64,000 nucleotides of DNA, from positions 13,826,001-13,890,000 of the forward strand of contig OY755171.1 of assembly GCA_963576735.1 (NCBI GenBank), read 5' to 3'. Positions 44,419-54,177 of the stretch are shown piece by piece. The DNA comes from Bedellia somnulentella. Lineage: Eukaryota > Arthropoda > Insecta > Lepidoptera > Bedelliidae. How positions within the stretch are numbered: position 1 is the first letter of the stretch; each line of letters starts with the position of its first letter. The notes beneath the pieces were generated by a model, which worked only from the letters and a program-made list of their open reading frames with translations, was not told where the DNA came from and ran no database searches. Made by a program: the position numbers and the translations under genes.

Positions 44419-44920
44419 ACCGACTTCAAAAAAAAAAGGAGTGTTCTCAATTCGACCGTATATTTTTTTTTTATGTTTGTTTGCCGATTACTTCGCCACT
44501 TATGAACCGATTTTGATTATTATTTTTTTATTCGAAAGAAGATACTCCCGAATTGGTACCATGGTGAGGATATCAGGGTCTGATGATGGGATCCTGGAGA
44601 AATCGAGAGAAACCCTGAAATTTTATAGGCAAATGTACCGCGTTGTACATATTTTCTGAACTTATATTGGCATTTGCTTCTGAAAATCACATTGTTATGC
44701 TGCTGAGCTGATGATGGGAGGTGTGGGCCCTCAATCACTAGGAGTTAGGAAACAGTTCTTTCAACATTCTATATAGATTTATACTCCTCTTCGTAGCTTT
44801 TATGAAGAGAAGTATAGGTTCACTAAACATTTCTTTAGTTATGTTATTGTTACCGAGAAAGTACAATGAGACCAGGATCTGATGATGGCATCCCAGGAAA
44901 TCGAGGGAACTGTCGAAACT
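44419..44920 (+). mobile_element. 'CCGACTTCAAAAAA' interspersed repeat
   Basis: It starts TTAACCGACTTCAAAAAAAA, then GGAGTGTTCTCAATTCGACC, 'gaaccgattttgatta', as in a repeat widespread in Lepidoptera. It contains two related blocks, 'gtctgatgatgggatcctgg' plus 'agaaatcgag' at 44579-44610 and 'atctgatgatggcatcccag' plus 'gaaatcgagg' at 44877-44908. These suggest an internal duplication or a second adjacent copy. The class (DNA or retro) is unknown. Confidence 0.5.
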
Positions 44921-44921
44921 C

Positions 44922-45110
44922 GTCATGTGACAGTGTATTTTTTTGTTCAAAACGACGATAGGCCTGCCCTGTATACGTATACAGAACGTGAGAACACTGT
45001 CCAAGCAAATCGTGGGTACTCTGAACAACAGCTGACAATGTTACATGATATTCAGAAGTATTACAACCTCTGCGAACCCCTTCGGGGATATTCGGCTTCA
45101 ACGTTTGAGT
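44922..45110 (+). mobile_element. SINE-A copy, 5'-truncated
   Basis: It begins GTCATGTGACAGTGTATT, has 'aacgacgataggcctgccct', GGGTACTCTGAACA and the intact hairpin CCCCTTCGGGG, followed by ATATTCGGCTTCAACGTTTG. A ~15-base insertion containing GTATACGTATAC interrupts the CACGTGAG region. Confidence 0.85.
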
Positions 45111-45184
45111 CCTTCTTGAGTTGTAGAATTTTAGACCATCGCCTTTCGAGGGATTTCAAGAACAATGTAAAGTTACACATTCAA

Positions 45185-45203
45185 ACACACACACACACAC
45201 ACA
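45185..45203. repeat. (CA)n microsatellite
   Basis: Nine to ten CA units. Confidence 0.9.
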
Positions 45204-45239
45204 AATACATATTTTCTTACTAGAGGAGAACACGATTTG

Positions 45240-45409
45240 TTTTTGTATTCTTTTAAAAAATGAAATTATTAGTGTCCATTGCACAGGCACGACCTATAAT
45301 GGCACTAATGTACTCTATATGTCTCACCCTTATTTTAATTGTAAAATATGTGCTCTAGTATAATTTATACATAGGTTAATTAGAAAATAAACGATTTATT
45401 ATTATTATT
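45240..45409 (+). mobile_element. Probable LINE 3' end with (TTA)n tail
   Basis: An untranslated AT-rich stretch ends 'gaaaataaacgatttattat' and (TTA)n at 45396-45409. AATAAA followed by a trinucleotide run looks like the 3' end of a retrotransposon. The run is split by the Dong-like element and continues at 46588-46605. The family was not recognised. Confidence 0.4.
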
Positions 45410-46587
45410 CAGAAAAAGAAAATATAAAATTTTAATGGGAGAGGCGGTACTCCCCGACAAGAGCACAGTCGGTTGGGGTCAGGGAGTCAGGTTCAAGAAC
45501 CAACGGACGATCCGAGCCGTATCAAGCAGCACCGCTTTCTGCATTTGTGCTGGAACCGACACGCCACAGAAATCCAACCGCCTCAAGTTGGTCGCGAGGC
45601 TGGTTGGAATTAACCCGTTCGCGGACAAAACAATTGGGATAATTTCAGTCGTGGTCACACCCCACATGTCGGTGATCTCGTGAGCCAGATCGAGATACTT
45701 CCGACGCTTCTCGGTTTCGGCTTTCACGAGACCCTCGTCATGTGGGATAGTGACATCCACTAGAAATACCCTCGACTGCGACCGATCCCATACCACGATA
45801 TCAGGCTTATTCGCTAGAATAGTCCTGTCCGTGATAACGGATCGGTCCCAATAGATTTTGGCTTGGTCGTTTTCTAGGATTGGCTCCGGCAGATACTTGT
45901 AATACGGCAGCCTCTGTTGCAAGAGTCCGTATTTCAGAGCGAGCTCCTGATGTAGGATTTTGGCTGCTTGGTTGTGTCTGTGCAAGTACTCAGTGTCAGC
46001 AAGAGCCGAACAACCGGAAATAACATGCCTAAGTGACTCTCCGGGACGGCCACATGCTCGACAAACGTCTGTGGTACCGTCCTTTAGGATGTATTTCCGG
46101 TAGTTCCGCGTCTTGATAACCTGGTCTTGTATTGCACAGACAAAACCCTCGGTTTCCCCAAAGAGGTCCCCGAAACGCAGCCAATGCAGGGAGGCTTTAC
46201 GGTCCACGAAAGGTTCGTGAAGTACCTTGTAAAACCTCCCGTGCAGCTCCTTCTCCTTCCCTACGGACTCCCGATCAGAGGTGCTAAGTACCTCCGGGGT
46301 TCGCCAATCCTGTGAGGCCAACGATAAGGGAGTCAGTCCTTTATCACTAGCGACCACCTCTCCCCGAATACTATCATCCGTCATCTTCAAAAAATAGTTT
46401 CTGAGGTTGCATACTTTTCCGCATTTGACCACCACATTTCCGCGGGATATACAATATCATAACCGACGACCTCGGATGATGCATTCGATGAGAGGTCATC
46501 ATCGTGCGGACTCGTCTGTCCAGAGCGTCGAGTTCGGTCTGAGTCCATCTGATCACGCCAAATGTGTACATCAGTACACATTTGGCG
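45410..46587 (-). mobile_element. R4/Dong-type LINE, 5'-truncated, in a (TAA)n target
   Basis: On the minus strand a ~1.18-kb piece with the C-terminal coding region and a 3' UTR of ~70 bases lies between two (TAA)n runs (46588-46605 and 45396-45409). Insertion into TAA repeats is the known preference of the Bombyx Dong element of the R4 clade. The truncated 5' end carries a perfect 15-bp palindrome (46555-46569 / 46574-46588). Confidence 0.85.
45479..46571 (-). pseudogene. R4/Dong-type LINE protein C-terminus, frameshifted
   Basis: The open frame 46435-45479 gives 318 residues. A CX2CX8HX4C zinc knuckle (Cys125, Cys128, His137, Cys142) is followed by a restriction-like endonuclease: KPDIVVWD with Pro-Asp at 211-212, Asp227 in VFLVDVTIPHDEG, and Lys238. 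Zinc knuckle plus downstream PD...D nuclease is the arrangement of site-selective R2/R4-type LINEs. Upstream in another frame (46374-46571) lies the post-RT segment WTQTELDALDRRVRTMMTSH and LYIPRKCGG (I for L at the start), so a frameshift near 46400-46440 separates them. The reverse transcriptase itself is missing. The nuclease portion looks intact, but no start codon or promoter serves it. Confidence 0.88.
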
Positions 46588-46605
46588 TTATTATTATTAT
46601 TATTA
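46588..46605. repeat. (TTA)n target repeat
   Basis: About six TTA units; the other side of the Dong-like insertion has (TTA)n at 45396-45409. Confidence 0.85.
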
Positions 46606-46751
46606 TATATGGTTGAGCCTATTTAATATCGTACAATAATAGAAACACCGGAAATACGAAGAATAATACAGTAACCGTCGCTTCCTCATCCGAGAGGCAT
46701 CTTGGCCAGGTCTACCCATCTCTAAAACTCGTAAAATAAAATATTTTTTAA

Positions 46752-47331
46752 CAAAAAGAAAACCGACTTCATAGTGTGAAAAACAACCGAAAATAAACAA
46801 TCTAGTACTAAAAAGTACGAAATAAGTTTTTTATTGAATATGAGCACTGTGATTAATACCTTAGCAATTTCTTTATTCCACACGCGTCAGTTCAACCTAT
46901 CTAAATATTAAAATTCTCTTAAATTAATTTTTGAGTCGGTGCCAGTCAAACAAAAGCAAATTCACCCTACTATCTATCTCTGATTATTACAATCTATACA
47001 ATATATATCTATCCCCTAACGTTTTAAATGGTAATACGTACAAAAATCAATTTACCCTACAACTACAAGGTATCCTACATTGTACATGTATAGGAAGTGC
47101 GAAATACACACTTATTATTATCAATCATCACGCAGGCTGGCACCGGCTCACAAATTAATTTAAGAGAATTTTAAGATTTAGGTAGGTTAAACTGACGCGT
47201 GTGGAATAAAGAAATTGCTAAGGTATTAATCACAGTGCTCATATTCAATTAAAAAACTTATTTCGTACTTTTTAGTACTAGATTGTTTATTTTCGGTTGT
47301 TATTCACACTATAAAGTCGGTTTTCTTTTTG
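46752..47331. mobile_element. 580-bp element with ~196-base inverted arms
   Basis: Arms 46752-46947 and about 47136-47331 are nearly perfect inverted copies, from CAAAAAGAAAACCGACTT at the outer ends to GGTGCCAG / CTGGCACC at the inner ends. TTAA lies at both borders (46748-46751, 47332-47335). The ~190-base centre has a repeated ATT[CT]ACCCTAC motif. The arms differ at only a few sites, so the copy is young or is kept alike by gene conversion. A transcript would form a ~196-bp duplex. It may be a foldback or MITE-type DNA element; the TTAA borders alone do not prove piggyBac mobilisation. Confidence 0.85.
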
Positions 47332-47567
47332 TTAATTCTGCTTTAGTGATATAATATGTTTTTTCAGGATCAACGTCAAATGTAACGTCCTAGTATACCA
47401 GAATATCATCTTCAATTTAATATATCATCATCATTACCCTTATCCAAGAAATAATAAAGACGTACTTATTTTTTCTGACTGTATATTTGCCGTGACACGA
47501 CTATCCTTTTTTATAGTAACAGATTTTGCCGAGCCTATTTTTCTACCATCTACCATTATTATCCTTG

Positions 47568-47580
47568 CTAACTTAGACTA
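47568..47580 (+). repeat. Left target duplication of a SINE-B copy
   Basis: CTAACTTAGACTA recurs exactly at 47836-47848. Confidence 0.9.
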
Positions 47581-47835
47581 GCTGTGTAGTGCCGGCTTAG
47601 AATAGCACTACCCCAATTCTTCCGGTGGGTGTACGTAAGAGGCGACTAACGGTATTGGGGCTTTAAAGGGATTTTTGGGCGATGCGGTTGGAGACCCATC
47701 ACCAACAACCTTTATTTTACCATCTTTTCCCCACTCAACTTTCCAAAGGTGGCTGAAGAATTTCTCATTCCTTAGCTCTGGCTACCCCATCTAGGGATTT
47801 ATAGCCGTGAGTATATGTGATGTATGATTATGTGT
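47581..47835 (+). mobile_element. SINE-B reference copy with target duplication
   Basis: Because CTAACTTAGACTA flanks both sides, this 255-bp copy defines the family ends. It starts GCTGTGTAGTGCCGGCTTAG, has 'gtacgtaagaggcgactaac', 'gcgatgcggttggagaccca' and 'tcaccaacaaccttta', the 3' hairpin GGCTACCCCATCTAGGGATT and ATAGCCGTGAGTATATG plus a degenerate TATG tail. The 13-bp duplication shows LINE-type target-primed insertion. No clear tRNA boxes are seen in the head. The similarity to lepidopteran Metulj SINEs is from memory. Confidence 0.92.
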
Positions 47836-48053
47836 CTAACTTAGACTAACGATGAAAGTCAGACCAGTTTACGTGTGTGGAACCAGGAACATTAATATGA
47901 AGAGCTGTCAGTTTATATTTGAAAGACCTTGAATTCAATCGAAGGTGCGAATAGTGTTGTTTAAGTTTAATAGTGTTCGTAGAGGTTTGGATTGATTTTG
48001 TAAGTTCATCAATCAAGTGGACAGTACACTTAGTTTCGATTTTTTACTTAAGT

Positions 48054-48303
48054 ATTACATACATACATTTAGTCACGGCCATAAATCCCAAAAAAGGGTA
48101 GTCAGAGCTTTAGAGCTACGAACTCCTCAGACACATTTGGAAGTTGATAGGGGAGAACATGGTAGAAATAAAATTTCATTAGTGACGGGTCTCTAACCGT
48201 ATCGCCTAAAAACCAATTTAAAAAGCCCCATACCCTTAGTCGCCTCTTATGACACCCGTGAGTAGAAAAGGGTAGTGACATTCTAAGCCGTCACTACACG
48301 GCA
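48054..48303 (-). mobile_element. SINE-B copy
   Basis: Complete minus-strand copy with tail CATACATACATTTAGTCACG, 'cccaaaaaagggtagtcaga', 'agtcgcctcttatgacaccc' and the head 'aagccgtcactacacggc'. Subtype 'ctactcacgggtgtcataag', close to the copy at 7521. Confidence 0.9.
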
Positions 48304-49250
48304 ATTCGGATTGTTAATAAGGTATTTACATTCCTCTGTTCTTTTTTCCAAATTGTTCTTTTTGCTGGTATAGACGAGATTAAGGGTACACGGAGTCGGT
48401 CAAGTGATAACTGTGATTTGATCAGTACCTCTTTGAATGCAAGTTTATATTATTAATCTAACTAATTATATCACTATGAGTATGGTTTAAGCTTTTACTG
48501 GAATGTCTAGATATTTAGCTTAAAATTATAAGATGTCTTTAAGCTTACTTTCGTTGTACAAAAGTTTTATAATTTTTTTAATATTATGTAATACAATTTT
48601 CACAGGGAATATGACTTAAATTTTAGGGGCATTGAATATTAGGTAAGTAGAATATAAGCTCATATCGCCCATCATTACGACTTTATAGGAATTAGCCCGC
48701 AAATTATGTGATGAGTTATTGATACAATGCATAATTTCATATGGGGTTCTAACCGCTTATTTTTTTATGGTATCTGAAACGTATATTATAGTTTTTTCGA
48801 ATATTCTTCGCACTTTGAATTTCATATTTGAATCCCGAAAAGTAGTGGCTTTTTATCGTCACAGGAGTATAAAAATGACTATGCAGTATTTTATTCTAAT
48901 GTTTGCATACGAGTTAGTCTCTCTAGACAGTTTTTAAAATTTTTGTTAAACAGTAGCTTTACTGAGGATGAAGATAAAAAATTGGATTCATTTAGTTCGA
49001 ATACAATATTCAGCAAAAACAACCCCGTACCACGTTTTATTTACAATTTAAGTAAATAAATGTTTGCAAGGTAAGGTCACACATATGGTCTATTATATTA
49101 TTACAAAATGAGACAAATGTGTTACCAAAAAGCACCAGATTCCCTTTCGATATAATTTCACTCACTAAGCTCAGCAAATCCCGCTATATGACCCAAACAC
49201 ATTAGGGCAGTGTGCGTTGTTCATTCCACACCTATATAAACGGACATATT
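48304..49250. other. Unassigned intergenic stretch
   Basis: AT-rich, no gene or repeat supported. Confidence 0.5.
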
Positions 49251-49257
49251 TGTTATA

Positions 49258-49384
49258 CGGTAATACGCAAGCACAAATCGTGCGGCATTCCTTCGCTCGC
49301 GCATAGAGCGAGATAGACGATATCGGTTGTGTATTGGTCTCTTTCGACTCGCTCGCAATCCTTTCTACCTGTTGCGGTATTACA
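49258..49384. repeat. Weak foldback sequence, GC-richer
   Basis: GGTAATACGCAAGCA at the left is answered by TGTTGCGGTATTAC at the right, about 100 bases apart, around CTCGCGCATAGAGCGAG and TCGACTCGCTCGC. It may be a decayed MITE. The arms are too short and imperfect to be sure. Confidence 0.35.
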
Positions 49385-49399
49385 AAAACCCGGTCCTTG

Positions 49400-50250
49400 G
49401 AGCCGCTACCTTTTACGTGTATTGAATAGGGATTGCGGGAGAATACGGCTCAGCCCATATTAAGATAGGGCAAGGGGCTATTATATGGTACCCATAACAA
49501 CTAACAACATAGCTCAGGCCGGTCTATTAGTGCAATACATAGATACGGATATTCATCGGACCGAAGCTTTACTTACATCAATTCAGCTTGGAAATTTTGC
49601 GCAGATACAAGCGAATTATCCAACTCACTTAAGCTGTTGAATCTTTTGAGTTAAAAAATAGATATATTAAAAATAAGGTTTACTTATTTCAAATATTGTC
49701 AGCAATTAACGTTATTGCGATAATACAAGTATGTATGTTTTCAGTTATGTAAGTCATAAAAATGCAGCATTGATTAAAATTGATAATTTGCCGTATGTAC
49801 GGCTAGCTATACATAAGCGATGGTGGGACAGGTATTAATACTTTTGAATTTGAACATTAGGTGAAATAAATTACAATATGTAATGATTAGCAGATTTGTA
49901 ATTAGTTCTTATTAATAAATATGTTGTTATATGACAATACTGCAAATTCAAAATATCTTAGCTATCACAGAACTTTAAATTTTTGGAGGAATTGTCAAAA
50001 TAGTGCGCCTTTATATTTGTGCAATATCTGTCCCAAACTAACTAATAAATCATTATTTTTGACCCTCAATAGAATGATTCCTCATCCTCAAGAATATCAA
50101 GTTATTATCGCATTAGAACATCGAACATCTGAATCAAAGCCCCCGCTACAATCAAAGCTCGTTGCATTTCAAAGTTGCCGTATTATTACGAAATTCTTCG
50201 GTCGTTCGAATTGCCGTCTTCAAACTCGAACGCTTCATCGAGATAGCACA
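49400..50250. other. Unassigned intergenic stretch
   Basis: The 114-residue plus-strand frame at 49921-50265 shows no recognisable domain and AT-biased codons; treated as non-coding. Confidence 0.4.
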
Positions 50251-50254
50251 AAGG

Positions 50255-50440
50255 CTGGGTCGTGACGTGGCTGGCATTCGCCTCGCATGCTCGGTCCGTG
50301 ATCTTGGCAATGGCGGGCGGGCGCGCTATTGCGGTCGCTGTACTCTTTGGCCCCCGCCCGCCCCGCGCCCCCTTCGCCGCAGCCTTCCACAACCGGTATA
50401 TGCGAAGCCGCGGCTGACCACTCGTCTGGGAATCATCTGA
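50255..50440. promoter_or_regulatory. GC- and CpG-rich island
   Basis: The block contains 'ggcgggcgggcgcgctattg' and 'cccccgcccgccccgcgccc', very unlike the AT-rich flanks. Overlapping frames on both strands (for example 50162-50440 +) reflect composition rather than a gene. It lies ~6 kb upstream of the ovo coding start and could be a promoter or enhancer, but it may equally be an old GC-rich repeat. Confidence 0.35.
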
Positions 50441-52002
50441 CGACCAGCCTCTTGCAACAAGTTAATAACCTTATACTTACAATTCTCAACCAAATTTCAT
50501 CACGTTTTAACATAATATAATAAAAAACGTGAAGATGTATCTAAACGTATTTTCTTTATTACTCTAGGTTATAAACTTCGTTTGCTGTTTAACACATAAA
50601 ACACTTTGATTTTGCATGTATTCTAAATAAAACTTAATAAATTTGGAGGATAACTTCACCGTCGAGAAATTAAAATCTTATTCATTTTAGCTCCCTCACA
50701 TTATGTTATCTTTAATAACCTTGAAAAAGACGTTTGTCATATACATATATACGTAAATATATTAAGGTATCTAAAAGCAGAAGTAATCTGACCTAATGTT
50801 CAGGTTACTTCATCATTTAAGTTCATTTAGCAGACTAATAATTTATAAAATAGTAAGACATTAAAAGTTATTACACTATTCCATTCCAGTGATATCAAAT
50901 TGCTGCATTTATCGTTTTACAACTTACAGAAACAATCGCTTCGGTACTAAGAAATTTACAGATTTAGCACGCACGAAATGAGGTAAGCGAAGTGAGCACA
51001 GGAACTCGGGCGCGTGGCAATCTAATTCAATATCATATCAGTCTATGGTTACCTGTGCAATCAGTGGACCGGTTCTAAATATTAATATTATTGCAATTTA
51101 TTCCCAGTCTCGTTACGTACGACTAATGCCACAACCAAACGCAATAATTTCTGAATGCAGCGATGCGATGTGTTCTTTGCACAAAGTTAGCCGCCTGAAA
51201 GAGTGCAGACGAAATTCAAGCTTTTGCTTAGGGAATAAAGCCTAGACAAAAGCGCGATACTGCAAACAAAAAGATTGCCTGTCTTTACCGTTGCATCTAT
51301 TCGCGATTCTAAGCACGTGCGGAGTACATGAATGCACTTGATGCAATTCTGGATGCAGCGACAAAATAAGGCCTAGGACACCATTAATAAATGTCTTGAG
51401 CGTTCCTGTTGACAATTTAATTGAAAAACTAACTTATATACTAAATGTGAACTATTCTCACGATTTGTGATTACTAATATAAACATGTTGTCAACAATTA
51501 GGTATTTTTTATGAAAATGTGGACTATATATAATTTGAATTTAAGCATTAAAAGTGTTTAGATTCCAGGAAATTAAAAAATGGAGTACGGTAGAGATAGA
51601 TTAGCTTATTAATTTCACTCCCTTCTTCGATTCTTCTACACGTAGATCTATATTTATTAATTTATCTTAGCACTCAAAGTTTTTATGGAAGAGTTAGCTT
51701 TAAGTGATGTAATTGTCAATTGTGCGTCTATTTTTAAGAACATTATTTGTGTATCATGTTTTCTTGTTGTGCTTTTAATAGTTATCTATTCTATTTTTAT
51801 GTTTCATTCCGAGATATAAAATATGGATTCAATTGTAATTCCAACCGACACGTTCAGTATTTTAAATAACGTGAGCATTAGGGATATAACATCAATATCA
51901 AAAAACATCAAAAATATTATAAACGTACTCAACTTCTACGAAGCTTTATACCGTATACCGTTTTTTTAACCCTTATTAACCGAGATCATTTTGGTACATA
52001 CA
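50441..52002. other. Unassigned intergenic stretch
   Basis: No gene or repeat recognised. Confidence 0.5.
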
Positions 52003-52214
52003 TGGTGTAGTGCCGGGTTAGAATATCACAGTGTGTTACAAGAGGCGATTCGTGGTAGGGAGCTTTTTAAAGTGGTTTATGGGCGATGTAGTTGGAAACC
52101 CATCACCAATGTTAATTTATTTCTACAATCTTCTCCCCTATCAATTTCCAAAAGTGGCTGAGGAGTTTCTAGCTATTTGGAGCTCTTCCTACCCCTTTTT
52201 GGCATTTATTGCCG

Positions 52215-52248
<34 letters not shown>

Positions 52249-52252
52249 GGTA
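52003..52252 (+). mobile_element. SINE-B copy with (TA)n tail
   Basis: Head GTGTAGTGCCGGGTTAGAAT, 'gggcgatgtagttggaaacc', 'caaaagtggctgaggagttt', then 'ggcatttattgccgtatata'. Part of the head (the CCCATTTCTTCC block) is deleted. The tail has become a (TA)n run (52215-52241). Confidence 0.85.
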
Positions 52253-53280
52253 TATATTTTAACACTAATTGCTATAAAGTCTCATAGCTTTGGAGACAAA
52301 GCTCTTCAACTTGCAGTGAACATTTTACATCTAGGATCGCACCAACAATAACGATCCAAATCCAAAGCTATTCTTGTTAGTGTCTGGTTCAGATAGAAAT
52401 CTAGTTTGTTTTGCTAAGGCTCGTGTTTTCTTCCTAACTAGCTAAAATGATAAGTAACACACTGTAAGGAGAAATATTTTCATAAGTGCAACAAAAAATA
52501 CATTTATAGCACATAAAACCGAATCTAAAAAACTTCTTCAAAAACTAACATTGAGCGAACTTTTATTCTATGAATATGCTAGAGCTTTGACTGTTATATT
52601 ACTGTAATAATTTTATGTTCAATATTTTTTCCCTTCTTCTTTTATTTCCTTGCATATATTTTTTGTAGTTACCACGCCCATTATTGATAAATAAACAGAG
52701 ATAGCCTTTTAACACAGTCATGATTCTCGTACATTTATGGCTTTGTCTCCACTTTTACATATTCTTCTACATTATTTATTGTATATACTATTTATTGAAT
52801 TTAACTTTACAATATATTAAATCGTTAATATTTTGTTAAGTTAAATTGACCGTCTTTTTCAAGTGTTTCCCTTAATTGCGAAGATAATGTAATTTTCGCG
52901 GAGCTAAATATTTGGTACATCACTGGTTATTTCTTTTCTTATTTGTTAAAATATTAAACCGCTCACTAACAGTAATTATTTTTTCTATTTGGACCTTATA
53001 AGTTTTATTTTTGCATGATCGTTCTTTTAGATACCAAAAATTAACGTTTAACGTTAATTTATAATTCCTCATGAACTTCTTGGAACGTTTATGGTAAGTC
53101 ACAGTCCCTCTACTACCAAAGTAACAAGTTTTTTTAAGTACAAAAGTTAAAATAGACATTACAACACATCGAATACTACAACCTTACAAAATATAGCGGA
53201 TCGAGCAAATTTGTAAATAGAATCTCAATGCCGTCGTAAATTAGATTGTTGTACAAAAGTAGGTTTACTCTATTGAACTT
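52253..53280. other. Unassigned AT-rich stretch
   Basis: No gene or repeat recognised. The 79-residue minus-strand frame at 52920-53159 has no family features. Confidence 0.5.
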
Positions 53281-53292
53281 GAATCAAGTTTA

Positions 53293-53405
53293 GCCGAGAA
53301 CTTGACGGTGAGGCAGCGGCGCGGAACGAGACGTGGCAGCGGGAGGCAGCGGCGGCTACTCGCAGTTGCGCAATCGTTGCATGCGCTCATACACTTTGAG
53401 CAACG
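53293..53405. promoter_or_regulatory. Short GC-rich island
   Basis: 'ggtgaggcagcggcgcggaa' and 'cagcgggaggcagcggcggc' stand out from the AT-rich flanks, about 3 kb upstream of the ovo leader. It has a donor-like GACG/GTGAGG. A palindromic AACTTGAATCAAGTT lies just before it, at about 53277. It may be an upstream promoter or leader exon of ovo, but sequence alone cannot show this. Confidence 0.35.
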
Positions 53406-53689
53406 AATTGTATGACGCGGTTTTGTATGTGTATGTAATATGTTATTTATATGGTTGAAAAAAATAATTTGTAAGACATTTGATCCGATTGCACTAACTT
53501 ATTAAGCTACTAGCCTAATTTTAATTTAACTAAAATATATATTTATTATGTAGGAATTTTGAATAATTTCAAAAACATATTTCATGATACATCATAAATA
53601 TGTGAAAAATATTTAATTTATAATCAACTATGCAATCGTATATACAATATATACACTCACACACACAAAGATTGTCAAACAAAAATGCT

Positions 53690-53792
53690 CGGTGATGAGT
53701 CTACTCAACAATCACTTAAAAAGTCCCACTACCCTTGTACAACACCCACCGGAAGAAATGTGTTTGTCTTTTTTAAGCCTACATTGCCAATA
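53690..53792 (-). mobile_element. SINE-B head fragment
   Basis: 'ggtgatgagtctactcaaca', 'acttaaaaagtcccactacc' and 'caacacccaccggaagaaat' are the 5' half of the element on the minus strand, with several deletions. Confidence 0.7.
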
Positions 53793-53820
53793 TAATTAAT
53801 TATTATAACATACATAAAAT

Positions 53821-54177
53821 AACATAAACGTTCACGCCGAATATCCCCGAAGGGGTTGGCAGAGGTACTAATACTTCTGAACCTCACGTGACTTTGTCAC
53901 CTGGTGTTCAGAGTACCCACGTTTTGCATGGACAGTGTACTCACGTGATAGGGGGCAGGACTATCGCCGTTTTGTACGAATACACTGTCACATGACTAAG
54001 TACAACTCAGCCATGTGGGTTTCCTCACGATGTTTTCCCTCACCGTTAACAACCATGATAAATTAACCACACGTATGTCTTTAGAAAAGACAAATTGGTG
54101 TAGGCCCGACCCAGGATTTGAACACTAGTCGTTTGCACGATAAGCGAGTGTGCTACCCACTGGGCTATCACGGTTGC
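53821..54177 (-). mobile_element. SINE-A copy 7, best-preserved minus-strand copy
   Basis: Complete: GGCGTGAACG end, hairpin CCCCGAAGGGG, CACGTGACTTTGTCACCTGG, ATCACGTGAGTACACTGTCC, linker CCTACACCAATTTGTC, and head GCAACCGTGATAGCCCAGTG. Nearly identical by eye to copies at 29391 and 43402. The nearest SINE to the ovo promoter. Confidence 0.93.

Noticed and set aside
46748..47335. Calling the long-armed element a piggyBac MITE
   Set aside because: TTAA is part of the inverted repeat on both sides, so the duplication cannot be told from the element's own sequence, and the ends lack CCC.
49921..50265. 114-residue plus-strand frame
   Set aside because: No domain, no splice or promoter context, and AT-biased codons.
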